A DNA stretch of 64,000 nucleotides from DASWNP01 sp036399175 (GCA_036399175.1 DASWNP010000006.1:110959-174958), one strand, 5' to 3'; positions 34,700 through 43,624 are shown, counted from the stretch's first letter. Translations and numbers: made by a program. The notes: a model not told the origin generated them from the sequence alone.

Positions 34700-36030
34700 G
34701 GAGCGACCTCCTTGACGAGAGAGGCGGCAGCCGCCTTCGGGGTCGGCGCGAGGCCGACGCCGGGCTCGAAGCGCGTTGACCAGGGCAAAAGCGGCCTCAC
34801 TATTCCGGCCATCGGCCCTTCGTAATCGCCGCGCGCCGTCTCTCCTTCCAGGCTGTCTACGACCTGAAAGACGACCGCCTCCGGCTCGTAGAAATGGACG
34901 ACGACCGGGCTATGCGTGCTCACGGCAGCGCCGACGATGAGCGTGCCCTCGGAGAGAAAGTTGCCCGGAATCCATGCCGTGCTCGTGTAGCGCCCGACGG
35001 GGCGCGGGCGTCTGCGCCATTCCGGGTCAGAGTCGTGCAGGGCGAAAGCGAGCACGCCCTCTTCGTTGTAAAAATGAAGGTTCGGCACGAGCACATGACC
35101 TTCGCTGAGCACGTCGAACTCCATCTCGACGCCGAGCCGCTCGCGTATATCGGCCACGTCGATAACGCGCCCGTCCTCGCGGCGCACGCGCACGGCGCGC
35201 AGGCGCGCGATGTCGTTGGCGGGCGCATCCGACGGGTTCTCCCAGACTCTTTCAGCCGTCGCTTGCAGGCGGGCGGTCAGGTACGTGCTGGCTACCTGCT
35301 GCGCCGGGCCGTCGTCGATGATGCGACCCTGCGAAAGATAGATGGCGCGCTTGCAGAGGCGCGTGACGGCCTGCATGTTGTGCGAGACGAAGAGAATCGT
35401 GCGCCCGGCGTTTCTCAGCTCCTGCATTTTGTTCATGCACTTGTGCTGGAAGGATGCGTCGCCGACGGCGAGCACTTCGTCGAGCATCAGAATCTCGGGT
35501 TCGAGATGCGCGGCCACAGAGAAGGCGAGCCGCAGGTACATCCCTGACGAGTACCACTTGACCGGCGTGTCGATGAATTTCTCTATCTCGGAGAAAGCGA
35601 CTATCTCGTCGAACTTGCGCTCTATCTCCGCGCGTCGCATGCCGAGGATAGCGCCGTTGAGGTACAGGTTTTCCCGCCCCGTCAGCTCCGGGTGAAAGCC
35701 CGTCCCGACTTCGAGGAGGCTCCCGATGCGCCCGTAGAGATCGACCTGTCCGGTAGTCGGCTCGGTGATGCGCGAGAGGATTTTCAGGAGAGTCGATTTG
35801 CCCGCGCCGTTATGTCCGATGAGGCCGACCGTCTCGCCGGGCTCGACTTCAAAACTGATGTCTTTGAGCGCCCAGACCGTCTCGCGCCCGGCACGCACGC
35901 CCCCTTGCCTGCGCCTGAACGGCGACCTCACAGCGCGCGTCAGCGCATCGCGCAGAGTTTGATAGGCCACCTCAGACGTGCCGATGCGATACTGCTTGGA
36001 GATATTCTCGACCCTGATAATCGGCTGCAT
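34696..36030 (-). CDS. wzt: Polysaccharide ABC exporter ATP-binding subunit with carbohydrate-binding tail
   Basis: A 444-residue ATPase that powers glycan export across the inner membrane with the adjoining permease. The nucleotide-binding domain (about 1-245) has Walker A GHNGAGKST, signature YSSGMYLRLAFS, Walker B ILMLDEVLAVGD and the H-loop FVSHNMQA. Residues ~265-425 form a beta-rich Wzt C-terminal domain (LHFYNEEGVLAFALHDSDPE), which in known O-antigen systems recognises the modified end of the chain. The ATG at 36030 is preferred over an upstream TTG. It is translationally coupled to the permease gene. Confidence 0.93.
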   Translation of the reverse strand: MQPIIRVENISKQYRIGTSEVAYQTLRDALTRAVRSPFRRRQGGVRAGRETVWALKDISFEVEPGETVGLIGHNGAGKSTLLKILSRITEPTTGQVDLYGRIGSLLEVGTGFHPELTGRENLYLNGAILGMRRAEIERKFDEIVAFSEIEKFIDTPVKWYSSGMYLRLAFSVAAHLEPEILMLDEVLAVGDASFQHKCMNKMQELRNAGRTILFVSHNMQAVTRLCKRAIYLSQGRIIDDGPAQQVASTYLTARLQATAERVWENPSDAPANDIARLRAVRVRREDGRVIDVADIRERLGVEMEFDVLSEGHVLVPNLHFYNEEGVLAFALHDSDPEWRRRPRPVGRYTSTAWIPGNFLSEGTLIVGAAVSTHSPVVVHFYEPEAVVFQVVDSLEGETARGDYEGPMAGIVRPLLPWSTRFEPGVGLAPTPKAAAASLVKEVAP

Positions 36031-36038
36031 CGAAACTC

Positions 36039-36974
36039 TCAAATAACGTCGGCGAAGCTGCGCTCCACGCGTCGGAACGTGTATGCGGAATAGAAGAGCA
36101 TGACGAGCGTGAAGACGCAGGTGACGGCGAGCGCCGGCAGGTTAAAAGGCTCGCCCAGCACGGCGGCGCGGAAAGAGACGATGACGCCGACGAGAGGATT
36201 CAGGCTGTAGAGCATCCGCCAGTTCTCGGGCACGAGGCTCAAAGGATAGAGCACTGGAGAGACGAACATCCAGAGCTGCATCAGGACGGGCAGAATCACG
36301 CCCACGTCTCTGTATTTCACGTTGAGCGCCGAGATGAACATGCCGAGCGAGAGCGCCAGAAGCGTCGTCAGCACGACGAGGCCGGGCAGCGCGAGGATGT
36401 TCCACGTCAGCCCGACGCGGTAGTAGAGCATCATCGCCGCGAGAATCAGAAACGCGATGCCGAAATCCACGAGCCGCCCGCCGACGGCTGCCATCGGCAC
36501 AATCAGGCGCGGGAAGTAGACCTTCGTAATCAGGTTGGCGTTGCTGACGAGGCTGCTGCCGCTGCCCACGACCGAGCTTGAGAAGAACGACCAAGGCATC
36601 AGTCCGGCGAAGACGAGCAGAGGATAGGGCACGCCGCCCGAAGGCACGCGCGCCAGCATTCCCAGAAAGATTGTGAAGATGAAGGTCGTCAAAAGCGGCT
36701 GCATGACGACCCAGACGACGCCGAGCACCGTCTGCTTGTAGCGCACCTTAATGTCGCGCAACATCAGGAAATAGAGCAGCTCGCGGTAAGCCCACAAATC
36801 TCGAAGGTCGAGGGCGCTCCGCGCCGTCGTCGGCTTAATCGTGACTAGCGGCAGGCTCGGCAAGTGAGGCTTGACGTGGTCTTGACGAGGCGTTGCGGCA
36901 GCGGCGTCTGAGGCGGACTGTGTCTTGACGGCTGCCTTCAGCACGCCGCTCTTTTCGCTTGTACTCAAATCCAT
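36039..36974 (-). CDS. wzm: Polysaccharide ABC exporter permease
   Basis: A 311-residue ABC-2 type permease with about six membrane helices. LWAYRELLYFLMLRDIKVRY is the conserved amphipathic lead-in, followed by VLGVVWVVMQPLLTTFIFTI, LMPWSFFSSSVVGSGSSLV and NVKYRDVGVILPVLMQLWMF. A polar ~45-residue N-terminal tail precedes the domain. With Wzt it exports lipid-linked polysaccharide. It is the first gene of the minus-strand run, about 110 bases downstream of a predicted promoter. Confidence 0.93.
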   Translation of the reverse strand: MDLSTSEKSGVLKAAVKTQSASDAAAATPRQDHVKPHLPSLPLVTIKPTTARSALDLRDLWAYRELLYFLMLRDIKVRYKQTVLGVVWVVMQPLLTTFIFTIFLGMLARVPSGGVPYPLLVFAGLMPWSFFSSSVVGSGSSLVSNANLITKVYFPRLIVPMAAVGGRLVDFGIAFLILAAMMLYYRVGLTWNILALPGLVVLTTLLALSLGMFISALNVKYRDVGVILPVLMQLWMFVSPVLYPLSLVPENWRMLYSLNPLVGVIVSFRAAVLGEPFNLPALAVTCVFTLVMLFYSAYTFRRVERSFADVI

Positions 36975-37083
36975 GAAACGTCTTTAAGGAAACGGCGCGT
37001 CGCATCTTTCGCGCATGCACACGCCGCAAACACGCCAGCCCGCACATACATCAGACGCACCTCTACTATAAAGGAGACAGGGG

Positions 37084-37112
37084 AGTCTAGCCGCCCGCCC
37101 CAGACGTGTCAA
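37084..37112 (-). promoter_or_regulatory. Predicted sigma70 promoter of the wzm-wzt-rfbF operon
   Basis: On the minus strand: TTGACA (37112-37107), 17-base spacer, TAGACT (37089-37084), about 105 bases before the wzm start. The -35 box is perfect; the -10 matches at four of six positions. Confidence 0.6.
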
Positions 37113-37169
37113 GCGCCGCCACACCGCCAAAAGAGAGTCGCCCGCGCCGCCTCGACGCCAGTCCCTTTC

Positions 37170-37198
37170 TTGACACCCCGAAACGCCAAACCTATACT
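37170..37198 (+). promoter_or_regulatory. Predicted sigma70 promoter of the rfbB operon
   Basis: TTGACA (37170-37175), 17-base spacer, TATACT (37193-37198): the best promoter match in the window. Transcription would start near 37205, so the leader contains the whole hairpin repeat before rfbB. Confidence 0.7.
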
Positions 37199-37212
37199 CC
37201 GACGCTTGTCTT

Positions 37213-37320
37213 CCGGACGATGGACGATAGACCATAGACGATTGACGAAAACGGATTGGCTATCGTCTATGGTCTATCGTCCATCGTCTGTTTATCGGCT
37301 ATGGTCTATCGTCAGTCGTC
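37213..37320. repeat. Hairpin repeat of the CGATGGACGATAGAC type in the rfbB leader
   Basis: The left arm (37213-37247) contains GGACGATGGACGATAGACC; the inverse arm is 37258-37290, and a second, shorter inverse copy is at 37296-37320. It ends 18 bases before the rfbB start, so it could influence translation. Confidence 0.85.
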
Positions 37321-37338
37321 GAATGGTCTATTTCTTCA

Positions 37339-38367
37339 ATGCGTAAACTTTTCGTTACCGGCGGCGCGGGCTTCATCGGCTCGGCCTTTCTCCGCCTCGC
37401 GCTCGAAGCCTTTCCCGAGTGCGAGATTGTCAACTTCGACGCGCTGACCTACGCCGGAAACCCCGACAACCTCGGAGGTCTGGACGAGCGCCGGCATCGC
37501 TTCGTGCGCGGCGACATCTGCGACCGCGAGGCCGTCCTCTCGGCGCTCGAAGAAGAGACGGACGCCGTCGTCCACTTCGCCGCCGAGTCGCACGTTGACC
37601 GCAGCATCGCTTCGGCGGACGAGTTCCTGCGCACGAACGTCCTCGGCACGCAGGTCTTGCTCGACGCGGCGCGACACCGGCAGGTGCGCCGTTTCCTTCA
37701 CGTCTCGACGGATGAAGTGATGGGCAGTCTGCCCGAAGACGAGTCGGCCTTCTTCACGGAAGAGTCGCCGTTTGCGCCCAACAGCCCTTACGCCGCGTCG
37801 AAGGCGGCAGCCGAGCACCTGGTTCGCGCCGCCCGTCACACCTTCGGCCTCGACACGGTCGTCACGCGCTGCGGCAACAACTACGGCCCACGTCAGTTTC
37901 CCGAAAAGTTTCTCCCGCTCATGCTCTCAAACGCGCTCAACGACGAGCCCATCCCGCTCTACGGCGACGGGCTCAACGTGCGCGACTGGATTTACGTGGA
38001 CGACCATTGCCGCGCCATCCTCCTCGCCCTCACGCGCGGTCGCTCCGGCGAGACCTACAACGTCGGCGCACGCAACGAGCGGCGCAACATAGATGTCGCC
38101 GAGTCGGTCTTGCAGGCGCTCGGCAAGCCGCGCTCCCTGATTCGCCACGTCAAAGACCGCCTCGGCCACGATCGCCGCTACGCCATCGACCCCACACGCG
38201 TCGAGCGGGAGCTTGGCTGGCGTCCGCAAGAGACCTGGGAGAGCGGCCTACAGAAAACCATTCGCTGGTACGAAGAGAACGGCGACTGGATTGCCCGCGC
38301 CCGCAGCGGAGCCTACAGGGAATTCTACGCCCGACAATATGGAGAAATAGCAAAAGACAGTGAATAG
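37339..38367 (+). CDS. rfbB: dTDP-glucose 4,6-dehydratase
   Basis: A 342-residue extended SDR of the RmlB type, converting dTDP-glucose to dTDP-4-keto-6-deoxyglucose. LFVTGGAGFIGSAFLRLALE, VHFAAESHVDRSI, VSTDEVMGSLPED (Asp-Glu catalytic pair; the family's usual Tyr is Met here), YAASKAAAEHLV (YxxxK) and RCGNNYGPRQFPEKFLP are all in place. It is the first gene of the plus-strand set. The final SE and TAG stop (38365-38367) are part of the following hairpin repeat. rfbA is not in the window. Confidence 0.93.
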   Translation: MRKLFVTGGAGFIGSAFLRLALEAFPECEIVNFDALTYAGNPDNLGGLDERRHRFVRGDICDREAVLSALEEETDAVVHFAAESHVDRSIASADEFLRTNVLGTQVLLDAARHRQVRRFLHVSTDEVMGSLPEDESAFFTEESPFAPNSPYAASKAAAEHLVRAARHTFGLDTVVTRCGNNYGPRQFPEKFLPLMLSNALNDEPIPLYGDGLNVRDWIYVDDHCRAILLALTRGRSGETYNVGARNERRNIDVAESVLQALGKPRSLIRHVKDRLGHDRRYAIDPTRVERELGWRPQETWESGLQKTIRWYEENGDWIARARSGAYREFYARQYGEIAKDSE

Positions 38368-38436
38368 TAAATGGTAAATGGTGAATAGAAGGAGAACTGT
38401 CTTTCACCATTTACCATTTACCATTCACCATTTACC
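38360..38436. repeat. Hairpin repeat of the AAATGGTGAATAG type
   Basis: The left arm (38360-38388, with GTAAATGGTAAATGGTGAAT) and right arm (38404-38436, tandem CACCATTTACCATTTACC words) form a long hairpin with a ~15-base loop ending in CTGTCTTTC. It starts within the last codons of rfbB and ends seven bases before the ribosome site of rfbD. Confidence 0.88.
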
Positions 38437-38452
38437 GCTTTTGGAGGTTGAG

Positions 38453-39316
38453 TTGAGGATTCTGGTGACGGGTGCAGGAGGGATGTTGGGGCGCGCGATG
38501 GTGAAGCACGCTTCCGAGCAGGGCGACGAGGTGCTGGCCTACGAGCGGCGGGCTCTGGACATCACGGATGCCGAGGCGGTGGCGGAGACTTTAGAGCGCG
38601 AGCGGCCTGAGACGGTCGTCAACTGCGCGGCCTGGACGGATGTCGATGGCTGCGAGCTTGACCCCTTGCAGGCGCACGAGGCGAACGCTCTCGGGCCGGA
38701 GAATCTGGCCGTCGCCTGCCGACAAGTCGGCGCGTCGCTCGTCACCGTCTCGACCGATTACGTCTTCGATGGCAAAAAAGATGGCTTCTATACGCAGCGC
38801 GACGACCCGAACCCGGAGAGCGTCTATGCGGTCGCCAAATTGCAGGGCGAGCGCCGCGCGTGGGTCGCCTGCGCACGGACAATCATCGTGCGCTCGGGGT
38901 GGATTTTCGGCGTGGGTGGCAGAAATTTTTTGAGCCGGGTCGTCGAACTCGGACGGCGCGGCGAGCGTCTTAAAGCCATCGGCGACGCTTTTGGAACCCC
39001 GACCTACGCCGTCGATTTGGCGGCTCGCCTGCGCCGTCTGGCCGAACTGGATTTGCCCGGCATCTATCACGTCGTCAATAGCGGCGAGGGCGCGAGCTTC
39101 AAGGATTTCACGCTCGAAGCGCTCAGGCTCGGCGGCGTCGAGTCGCCGCAGGTCGAAGATGTGAGTGTCGATTCTCTGAGCCGTCCCGCACCGCGCCCGC
39201 GCAATTCGCGCCTGCGCTGCCTGCTCTCGGAAGCAACGGGGCTGCCGTCGCTTCCGGGCTGGCAGGACGCGCTCGAAAGATTTATCAAGAGCGAAGAAGA
39301 GAAAGCGGAAGGCTGA
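38453..39316 (+). CDS. rfbD: dTDP-4-dehydrorhamnose reductase
   Basis: A 287-residue SDR of the RmlD type, making dTDP-L-rhamnose. RILVTGAGGMLGRAMV begins the fold; CAAWTDVDGCE, VSTDYVFDGKKDGFY and YAVAKLQGERRA (YxxxK) are present. The proposed start is the TTG at 38453, five bases after GGAGG (38443-38447). The frame continues upstream into the hairpin repeat to an ATG at 38378, but those residues (HHLPFTIHHLP) are repeat-encoded and unlike the family's N-terminus. It follows rfbB after 85 bases. Confidence 0.9.
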   Translation: MRILVTGAGGMLGRAMVKHASEQGDEVLAYERRALDITDAEAVAETLERERPETVVNCAAWTDVDGCELDPLQAHEANALGPENLAVACRQVGASLVTVSTDYVFDGKKDGFYTQRDDPNPESVYAVAKLQGERRAWVACARTIIVRSGWIFGVGGRNFLSRVVELGRRGERLKAIGDAFGTPTYAVDLAARLRRLAELDLPGIYHVVNSGEGASFKDFTLEALRLGGVESPQVEDVSVDSLSRPAPRPRNSRLRCLLSEATGLPSLPGWQDALERFIKSEEEKAEG

Positions 39317-39412
39317 TGAGGAGAAACGCCCGAAAGGCTAAAGGGCAGGAAGCTTTTATCAACTCTTTACGTTTTCCCTTTCCGCTTCTCCCGTTTATCC
39401 TTTCCCCTTTAT
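39301..39412. repeat. Decayed inverted repeat of AAAGG/GAGAA words after rfbD
   Basis: Purine-rich words at 39301-39345 (AAGCGGAAG, GGAGAAACG, AAAGGCTAAAGGG) face pyrimidine-rich counterparts at 39368-39412 (CCCTTTCCGCTTCTCCC, TATCCTTTCCCC). Pairing is imperfect and the words are permuted, so this may be a degraded member of the hairpin-repeat class. Confidence 0.45.
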
Positions 39413-39441
39413 CTTCGCGGGTTTGCGATGGCGCTCGCGTT

Positions 39442-39450
39442 TGGTATGAT
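39442..39450 (+). promoter_or_regulatory. Possible extended -10 promoter for the tyrosine kinase gene
   Basis: TGGTATGAT (extended -10, TG-n-TATGAT), about 60 bases before the start codon; the -35 region (TTTGCG, 39422-39427) is a poor match. Confidence 0.35.
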
Positions 39451-39510
39451 GCTTGACTTCGGCCGGGTGTCCGACGCCGTTTTTCTCTTTAAGGATAAGG
39501 TTTTAGAATT

Positions 39511-41919
39511 ATGTCACAAGATAATCGTCTGCTTCCCCTGCCTCCTCTGGAACGCGGTTTGGATAGACCTTTAAGCGACCTCGCCCAGTCGAAGCCGACG
39601 GGAGGCTACGGGGCGGCGGCCTCCGAGCCGACGCACCTGCGCGAGTATCTCAACGTCGTCCTCAAGCGCAAGTGGCTCATCCTCAGCCTCGTCGTGGTCG
39701 TCACTTCGCTCGTCACCATACAGATGTACCGGCTGCCCTCCATCTACGAGGCATCCACGACAATTCAAATCGACCAGAGGCGCGACAGCATCCTCAAAAC
39801 CGGAAAAGAGATTGTCATTAACACCGGCAGCGTCAAAGACCCTGCCTACATCAACACGCAGCTCCGGCTGCTGGAAAATCCCGCGCTCGCGCGCCAGGTT
39901 ATCCGCACGCTCAACCTACAGGCCGACCCCGCCTTCTTCGGCGGACAGACGCAGTCCGGCTTCATCTCTTCGCTTCGCAGAATCTTCTCGCTCGATAAAA
40001 AGCCTGCGACCACCACCACCGAGACCGTCACCGGCACGCTGCCCGTCGTCAACGAAGTCGAGGTCAAGGACGAGCGTCTTTCGCAGGAAGAGATGGAGCG
40101 GCTTGAGCCTTACGAATTGACGCTGGCGGCCAACCTCTCGGTCGAGCCCATTGCGGGCACAAATCTCGTCACGCTTCGTTACCGCCATTCAAGCCCCGAG
40201 CTGGCGCACAAAATCGTCAACACGCTCGCCGACACCTTCATCTACAACAATTTTCAGCGCGAGACTTCGGGCACGAAGGAAGCTTCTGACAAGCTCGCCA
40301 AGCGCATCGCCGAATTGCAGACCTCCATCCATCAGTTGGAGCAGCGGCGCGTCACCTTCGCGCGCAACGCGGGTCTGCCGGAAACCGAAGGCCCCGGCGC
40401 GAGCAATCTACAGGTCGAGCGTCTCTCGATGCTGAGCAAGCAGTTGCTCGAAGCCGAGAACGAGCGCAAGAATCTCGAATCCATCTATCGAGCCGCCGCC
40501 GACGAAACCGACCCCAACTCCATCCCCGAAGTTCAGGAGAGCAAGCGCATTCAAGACCTTCGCACCAAGCTCGACGTGCTCAAGCAGAAGCGCGACGAGC
40601 TGCTCACCGTCTACACTTCGGAGTGGCCGGAGGTGAAGAAGGTTGACGCGCAGATAAAGACGCTCGAAGAGTCTATCAACAAAGCTCCGCGCGAAGTGGT
40701 CTCGGCGATGCAGACGCGCTTCGAGGCCGCGCGCAACAGGGAAGAGAGCCTGCGCCGCTCCTACAACCAGCAGAGGTCTCAGACCTCTGCGCAGAACGTC
40801 GCCGCCATCGACCTGAGCGTTTTGAAGCAGGATTTGGAGACGGCCAAGCAGGAATACAACACGCTCCGTCAGCGCGAGCGCGAGCTGGAGAACACGTCGA
40901 GCGACAGGCCGAACAACATCATCGTCACCAACTACAGCCGCGTGCCGCGCACGCCCGTCGGGCCGCCGCGCATGCGTACAATCATCCTGGCCTTCCTGCT
41001 CTCGCTCGGCGCAGGCATCGGCCTCGCCTTCCTGCTCGACTACCTCGACGACACGCTCAAGAGCGTCGACGACGTTGACCGCTACCTGCACCTGCCCTCG
41101 CTCGCCTTGATTCCGAGCCGCAGCGAGCGCGGACGCCTCAAGGGTCGGCGCGCGCAGATTCCTTCTCCCGAAAGCGAGGTGACGGCGCTCGCCCTCTCGC
41201 TCGACGTGCGCTCGCCCGTCGCCGAAGCTTACAGGCATTTGCGCACGTCGCTGCTGCTCTCTTCGGCAGGCCAGCCGCCCAAGACCATCCTCGTCACTTC
41301 GAGCCAGCCCTCCGAGGGCAAGACGACGACGGCCATCAACACCGCTCTCATGCTCGCGCAGACCGGCGCGGAAGTCCTTATCGTCGATTGCGACCTCAGG
41401 CGTCCGCGCGTCCACGCCAACTTCGGTATGTCGAACGCGCGCGGCCTGACGAATTATCTCTCCGGCGACAGAGACCTCGATGCGCTCGTCCAGCCCTACG
41501 AAAAGCTGCCGAACCTCAAGGTGCTGACATCGGGCACGATTCCGCCCAACCCGGCAGAGCTGCTCGGCTCAAACGAGATGCGACGCCTGCTCAACGTGCT
41601 CTCAGATAAGTTCACGCACATCGTCATCGACTCGCCGCCCGCCATCTCGTTCACCGACGCTTCGATTCTCTCGACGCTCGTCGATGGCGTGATGCTCGTC
41701 GTGCACGGCGGCAGAAGCTCGCGCGCCGTCGTGCGCCGCGCCAAGCAGCAGCTCGTCGATGTCGGCGCGAACATCTTCGGCGTCGTCCTGAACAACGTGA
41801 AGCTCGATTCGCCTGACTACTACTACGCGGGCTACTATTCCAGCTACTACGCCGACGCGGAGAAAGACGCCGAGACGCCCGAGGGCGCGGAAGGCGCGGG
41901 CGCGTCGGGACGAGCTTGA
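39511..41919 (+). CDS. wzc: Wzc-type polysaccharide co-polymerase with tyrosine autokinase domain
   Basis: An 802-residue membrane protein controlling polymer length and export. The Wzz domain starts at ~45 (HLREYLNVVLKRKWLILSLV, first membrane helix). A long periplasmic region with coiled-coil-like stretches (about 245-460, LAKRIAELQTSIHQLEQRR) follows, then a second helix (AFLLSLGAGIGLAFLLDYLD). The BY-kinase half has Walker A SQPSEGKTTT, A' VLIVDCDLRRP and Walker B HIVIDSPP. The C-terminus has a tyrosine cluster (YYYAGYYSSYYAD), the expected autophosphorylation site. Kinase and co-polymerase are fused, as in Proteobacteria. It overlaps the next gene by four bases. Confidence 0.94.
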   Translation: MSQDNRLLPLPPLERGLDRPLSDLAQSKPTGGYGAAASEPTHLREYLNVVLKRKWLILSLVVVVTSLVTIQMYRLPSIYEASTTIQIDQRRDSILKTGKEIVINTGSVKDPAYINTQLRLLENPALARQVIRTLNLQADPAFFGGQTQSGFISSLRRIFSLDKKPATTTTETVTGTLPVVNEVEVKDERLSQEEMERLEPYELTLAANLSVEPIAGTNLVTLRYRHSSPELAHKIVNTLADTFIYNNFQRETSGTKEASDKLAKRIAELQTSIHQLEQRRVTFARNAGLPETEGPGASNLQVERLSMLSKQLLEAENERKNLESIYRAAADETDPNSIPEVQESKRIQDLRTKLDVLKQKRDELLTVYTSEWPEVKKVDAQIKTLEESINKAPREVVSAMQTRFEAARNREESLRRSYNQQRSQTSAQNVAAIDLSVLKQDLETAKQEYNTLRQRERELENTSSDRPNNIIVTNYSRVPRTPVGPPRMRTIILAFLLSLGAGIGLAFLLDYLDDTLKSVDDVDRYLHLPSLALIPSRSERGRLKGRRAQIPSPESEVTALALSLDVRSPVAEAYRHLRTSLLLSSAGQPPKTILVTSSQPSEGKTTTAINTALMLAQTGAEVLIVDCDLRRPRVHANFGMSNARGLTNYLSGDRDLDALVQPYEKLPNLKVLTSGTIPPNPAELLGSNEMRRLLNVLSDKFTHIVIDSPPAISFTDASILSTLVDGVMLVVHGGRSSRAVVRRAKQQLVDVGANIFGVVLNNVKLDSPDYYYAGYYSSYYADAEKDAETPEGAEGAGASGRA

Positions 41920-42404
41920 TGACACAAAGAGGCGAGTTCTGCTGCATCGCGCCCGACGTTCGGCTCGGGCGCGATGTCGCCATTTATAACTTCGTCAATC
42001 TCTACGGCTGCGAAATCGGCGACTCGACCAAAATCGGCTCTTTCGTCGAGATACAGAAGGGCGCGCGCGTCGGGCGCAACTGCAAGGTCTCAAGCCACAC
42101 CTTCATCTGCGAGGGCGTCGAGATAGAAGACGAAGTCTTCATCGGTCACGGCGTCAATTTCATCAACGACAAATACCCGCGCGCAACCTCTGCCGACGGC
42201 ACGCTGCAAACCGAAGCCGACTGGACACTGCAACGCACGCGCGTCGAGCGCGGCGCTTCCATCGGCACGGGCGCGACCATCCTCGGCGGCATACGCATCG
42301 GCGCGCGAGCAATCGTCGGCGCGGGCGCGGTCGTCACAAAAGACGTGCCCTCCAACACCACCGTCGCCGGAAACCCGGCAAAAGTGATAAGAAACGATGA
42401 ATGA
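41916..42404 (+). CDS. Hexapeptide-repeat N-acetyltransferase (WlbB/WbpD-like)
   Basis: A 162-residue left-handed beta-helix enzyme with repeated I/V-G-x4 hexapeptides (CEIGDSTKIGSFVEIQKGAR, ARVGRNCKVSSHTFICEGVE, GATILGGIRIGARAIVGAGA) and the acetyl-CoA end AGNPAKVI. The insert VNFINDKYPRA is shared with acetyltransferases acting on 3-amino sugars of nucleotide-linked intermediates. It precedes an aminotransferase and an oxidoreductase, the same three activities as WbpD/E/B, so I infer acetylation of a UDP-3-amino sugar. The last two residues and stop lie in the next hairpin repeat. Confidence 0.82.
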   Translation: MMTQRGEFCCIAPDVRLGRDVAIYNFVNLYGCEIGDSTKIGSFVEIQKGARVGRNCKVSSHTFICEGVEIEDEVFIGHGVNFINDKYPRATSADGTLQTEADWTLQRTRVERGASIGTGATILGGIRIGARAIVGAGAVVTKDVPSNTTVAGNPAKVIRNDE

Positions 42405-42480
42405 TGAATGCGGAATGATGAATTGAAAACCAAAAGCTTCGTCTTTCATTCATCATTCCGCATTCATCATTCCGCATTCC
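42396..42480. repeat. Hairpin repeat of the AATGATGAATGCGGAATG type
   Basis: The left arm (42396-42424) and right arm (42447-42480, ATTCATCATTCCGCATTC words) enclose the loop GAAAACCAAAAGCTTCG. The acetyltransferase stop codon (42402-42404) is in the left arm, and the aminotransferase start is four bases after the right arm. Confidence 0.88.
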
Positions 42481-42484
42481 TTTT

Positions 42485-43624
42485 ATGATTCCTTTAGTCG
42501 ATTTACAGGCTCAATACAGGTCTATCAGGGAAGAGATGGATGCTGCGCTGGCGCGGGTCGTCGAGAGCGGCGCTTTCGTGATGGGGCGCGAGGTGGAGGC
42601 TTTCGAGGAGGCTTTCGCCGAATACGTGGGCGCGCGTTTCTGCGTCGGCCTCAGTAGCGGGACGGCGGCGGTGCAGTTGGCCGTCACGGCCTGCCGGATA
42701 GGCGCAGGCGACGAAGTGATTGTGCCGGCCAACACCTTCTTCGCCAGCGCCGAGGCTGTCTCGACCGCAGGGGCGACGCCTCGCTTCGTCGATTCAGACC
42801 CCTTCTCCTACACGATTGACCCGTCGAAAATCGAATCGGCCATCAACGAGCGCACGCGCGCCATCATCCCCGTCCATCTCTACGGTCAAACAGCCGACCT
42901 CGACCCCATCTTCGACATCGCCGCTCGCCATAATCTCTCCGTCATCGAAGATGCGGCGCAGGCGCACGGCGCTCTCTACAAGGGGCGGAGAGTCGGCGCG
43001 CTCGCGCGCGCGGGCTGCTTCAGCTTCTATCCGGGGAAGAACCTGGGCGCATACGGCGAGGCCGGGGCAATCGTGACAGACGACCCGGAAGTGGCGCGCA
43101 TGGCGCGGCTGCTGCGCGATCACGGCTCGGCGCGCAAGTACGAGCACGAAATCATCGGCTACAACTTTCGCATGGAGGCCATTCAGGGCGCGGTGCTCGC
43201 CGCGAAGCTCCCGCATCTCGAACGCTGGAACGAGCTGCGCCGCAGGCACGCCGCGCGCTACCGCGAGCTGCTCGCGGAAAGCGGCCTTACCCTCCCGCGC
43301 GAGATGCCCTACGCGCGCCACGTCTATCATCTTTTCGTCGTCCAAGCGGAAGCGCGCGACGCGCTGCGCGAAAAACTCGGCGAAGCCGGCGTCCAGACCG
43401 GCATCCACTATCCCATCCCCGTCCACCTGCAACCCGCCTATGCTTCGCTCGGCCATAAGGCCGGGGATTTCCCCGAAGCCGAACGACAGGCCGCAAGCGT
43501 GCTTTCGCTTCCGATGTTTCCTGAGTTGACGGAAGAACAGCTTGTGCAGGTCAGCGAAGCTATCGAGGATGCACACGCATCAGGCTTACTTGAGCCGCAG
43601 GCGGCGACGACGGCGCAAGGCTGA
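42485..43624 (+). CDS. DegT/DnrJ/EryC1-family sugar aminotransferase (first copy)
   Basis: A 379-residue PLP enzyme. IPLVDLQAQYRSIREEMDAA is the canonical opening, FCVGLSSGTAAVQLAV the phosphate-binding region, VIEDAAQAHGA contains the PLP-ring Asp, and FSFYPGKNLGAYGEAG holds the Schiff-base Lys. It transfers an amino group from glutamate to a keto-sugar nucleotide. Placement between the acetyltransferase and the Gfo/Idh/MocA oxidoreductase suggests the UDP-3-keto-sugar step (WbpE/WlbC-like). The start directly follows the hairpin repeat with little room for a ribosome site. Confidence 0.9.
   Translation: MIPLVDLQAQYRSIREEMDAALARVVESGAFVMGREVEAFEEAFAEYVGARFCVGLSSGTAAVQLAVTACRIGAGDEVIVPANTFFASAEAVSTAGATPRFVDSDPFSYTIDPSKIESAINERTRAIIPVHLYGQTADLDPIFDIAARHNLSVIEDAAQAHGALYKGRRVGALARAGCFSFYPGKNLGAYGEAGAIVTDDPEVARMARLLRDHGSARKYEHEIIGYNFRMEAIQGAVLAAKLPHLERWNELRRRHAARYRELLAESGLTLPREMPYARHVYHLFVVQAEARDALREKLGEAGVQTGIHYPIPVHLQPAYASLGHKAGDFPEAERQAASVLSLPMFPELTEEQLVQVSEAIEDAHASGLLEPQAATTAQG

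Larger units (their letters stand above)
36975..37338. other. Divergent control region between wzm and rfbB
   Basis: These 364 bases hold two divergent promoter matches (minus strand 37084-37112, plus strand 37170-37198) and a hairpin repeat (37213-37320), which lies in the leader of the rfbB transcript. No gene is apparent. Confidence 0.6.
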
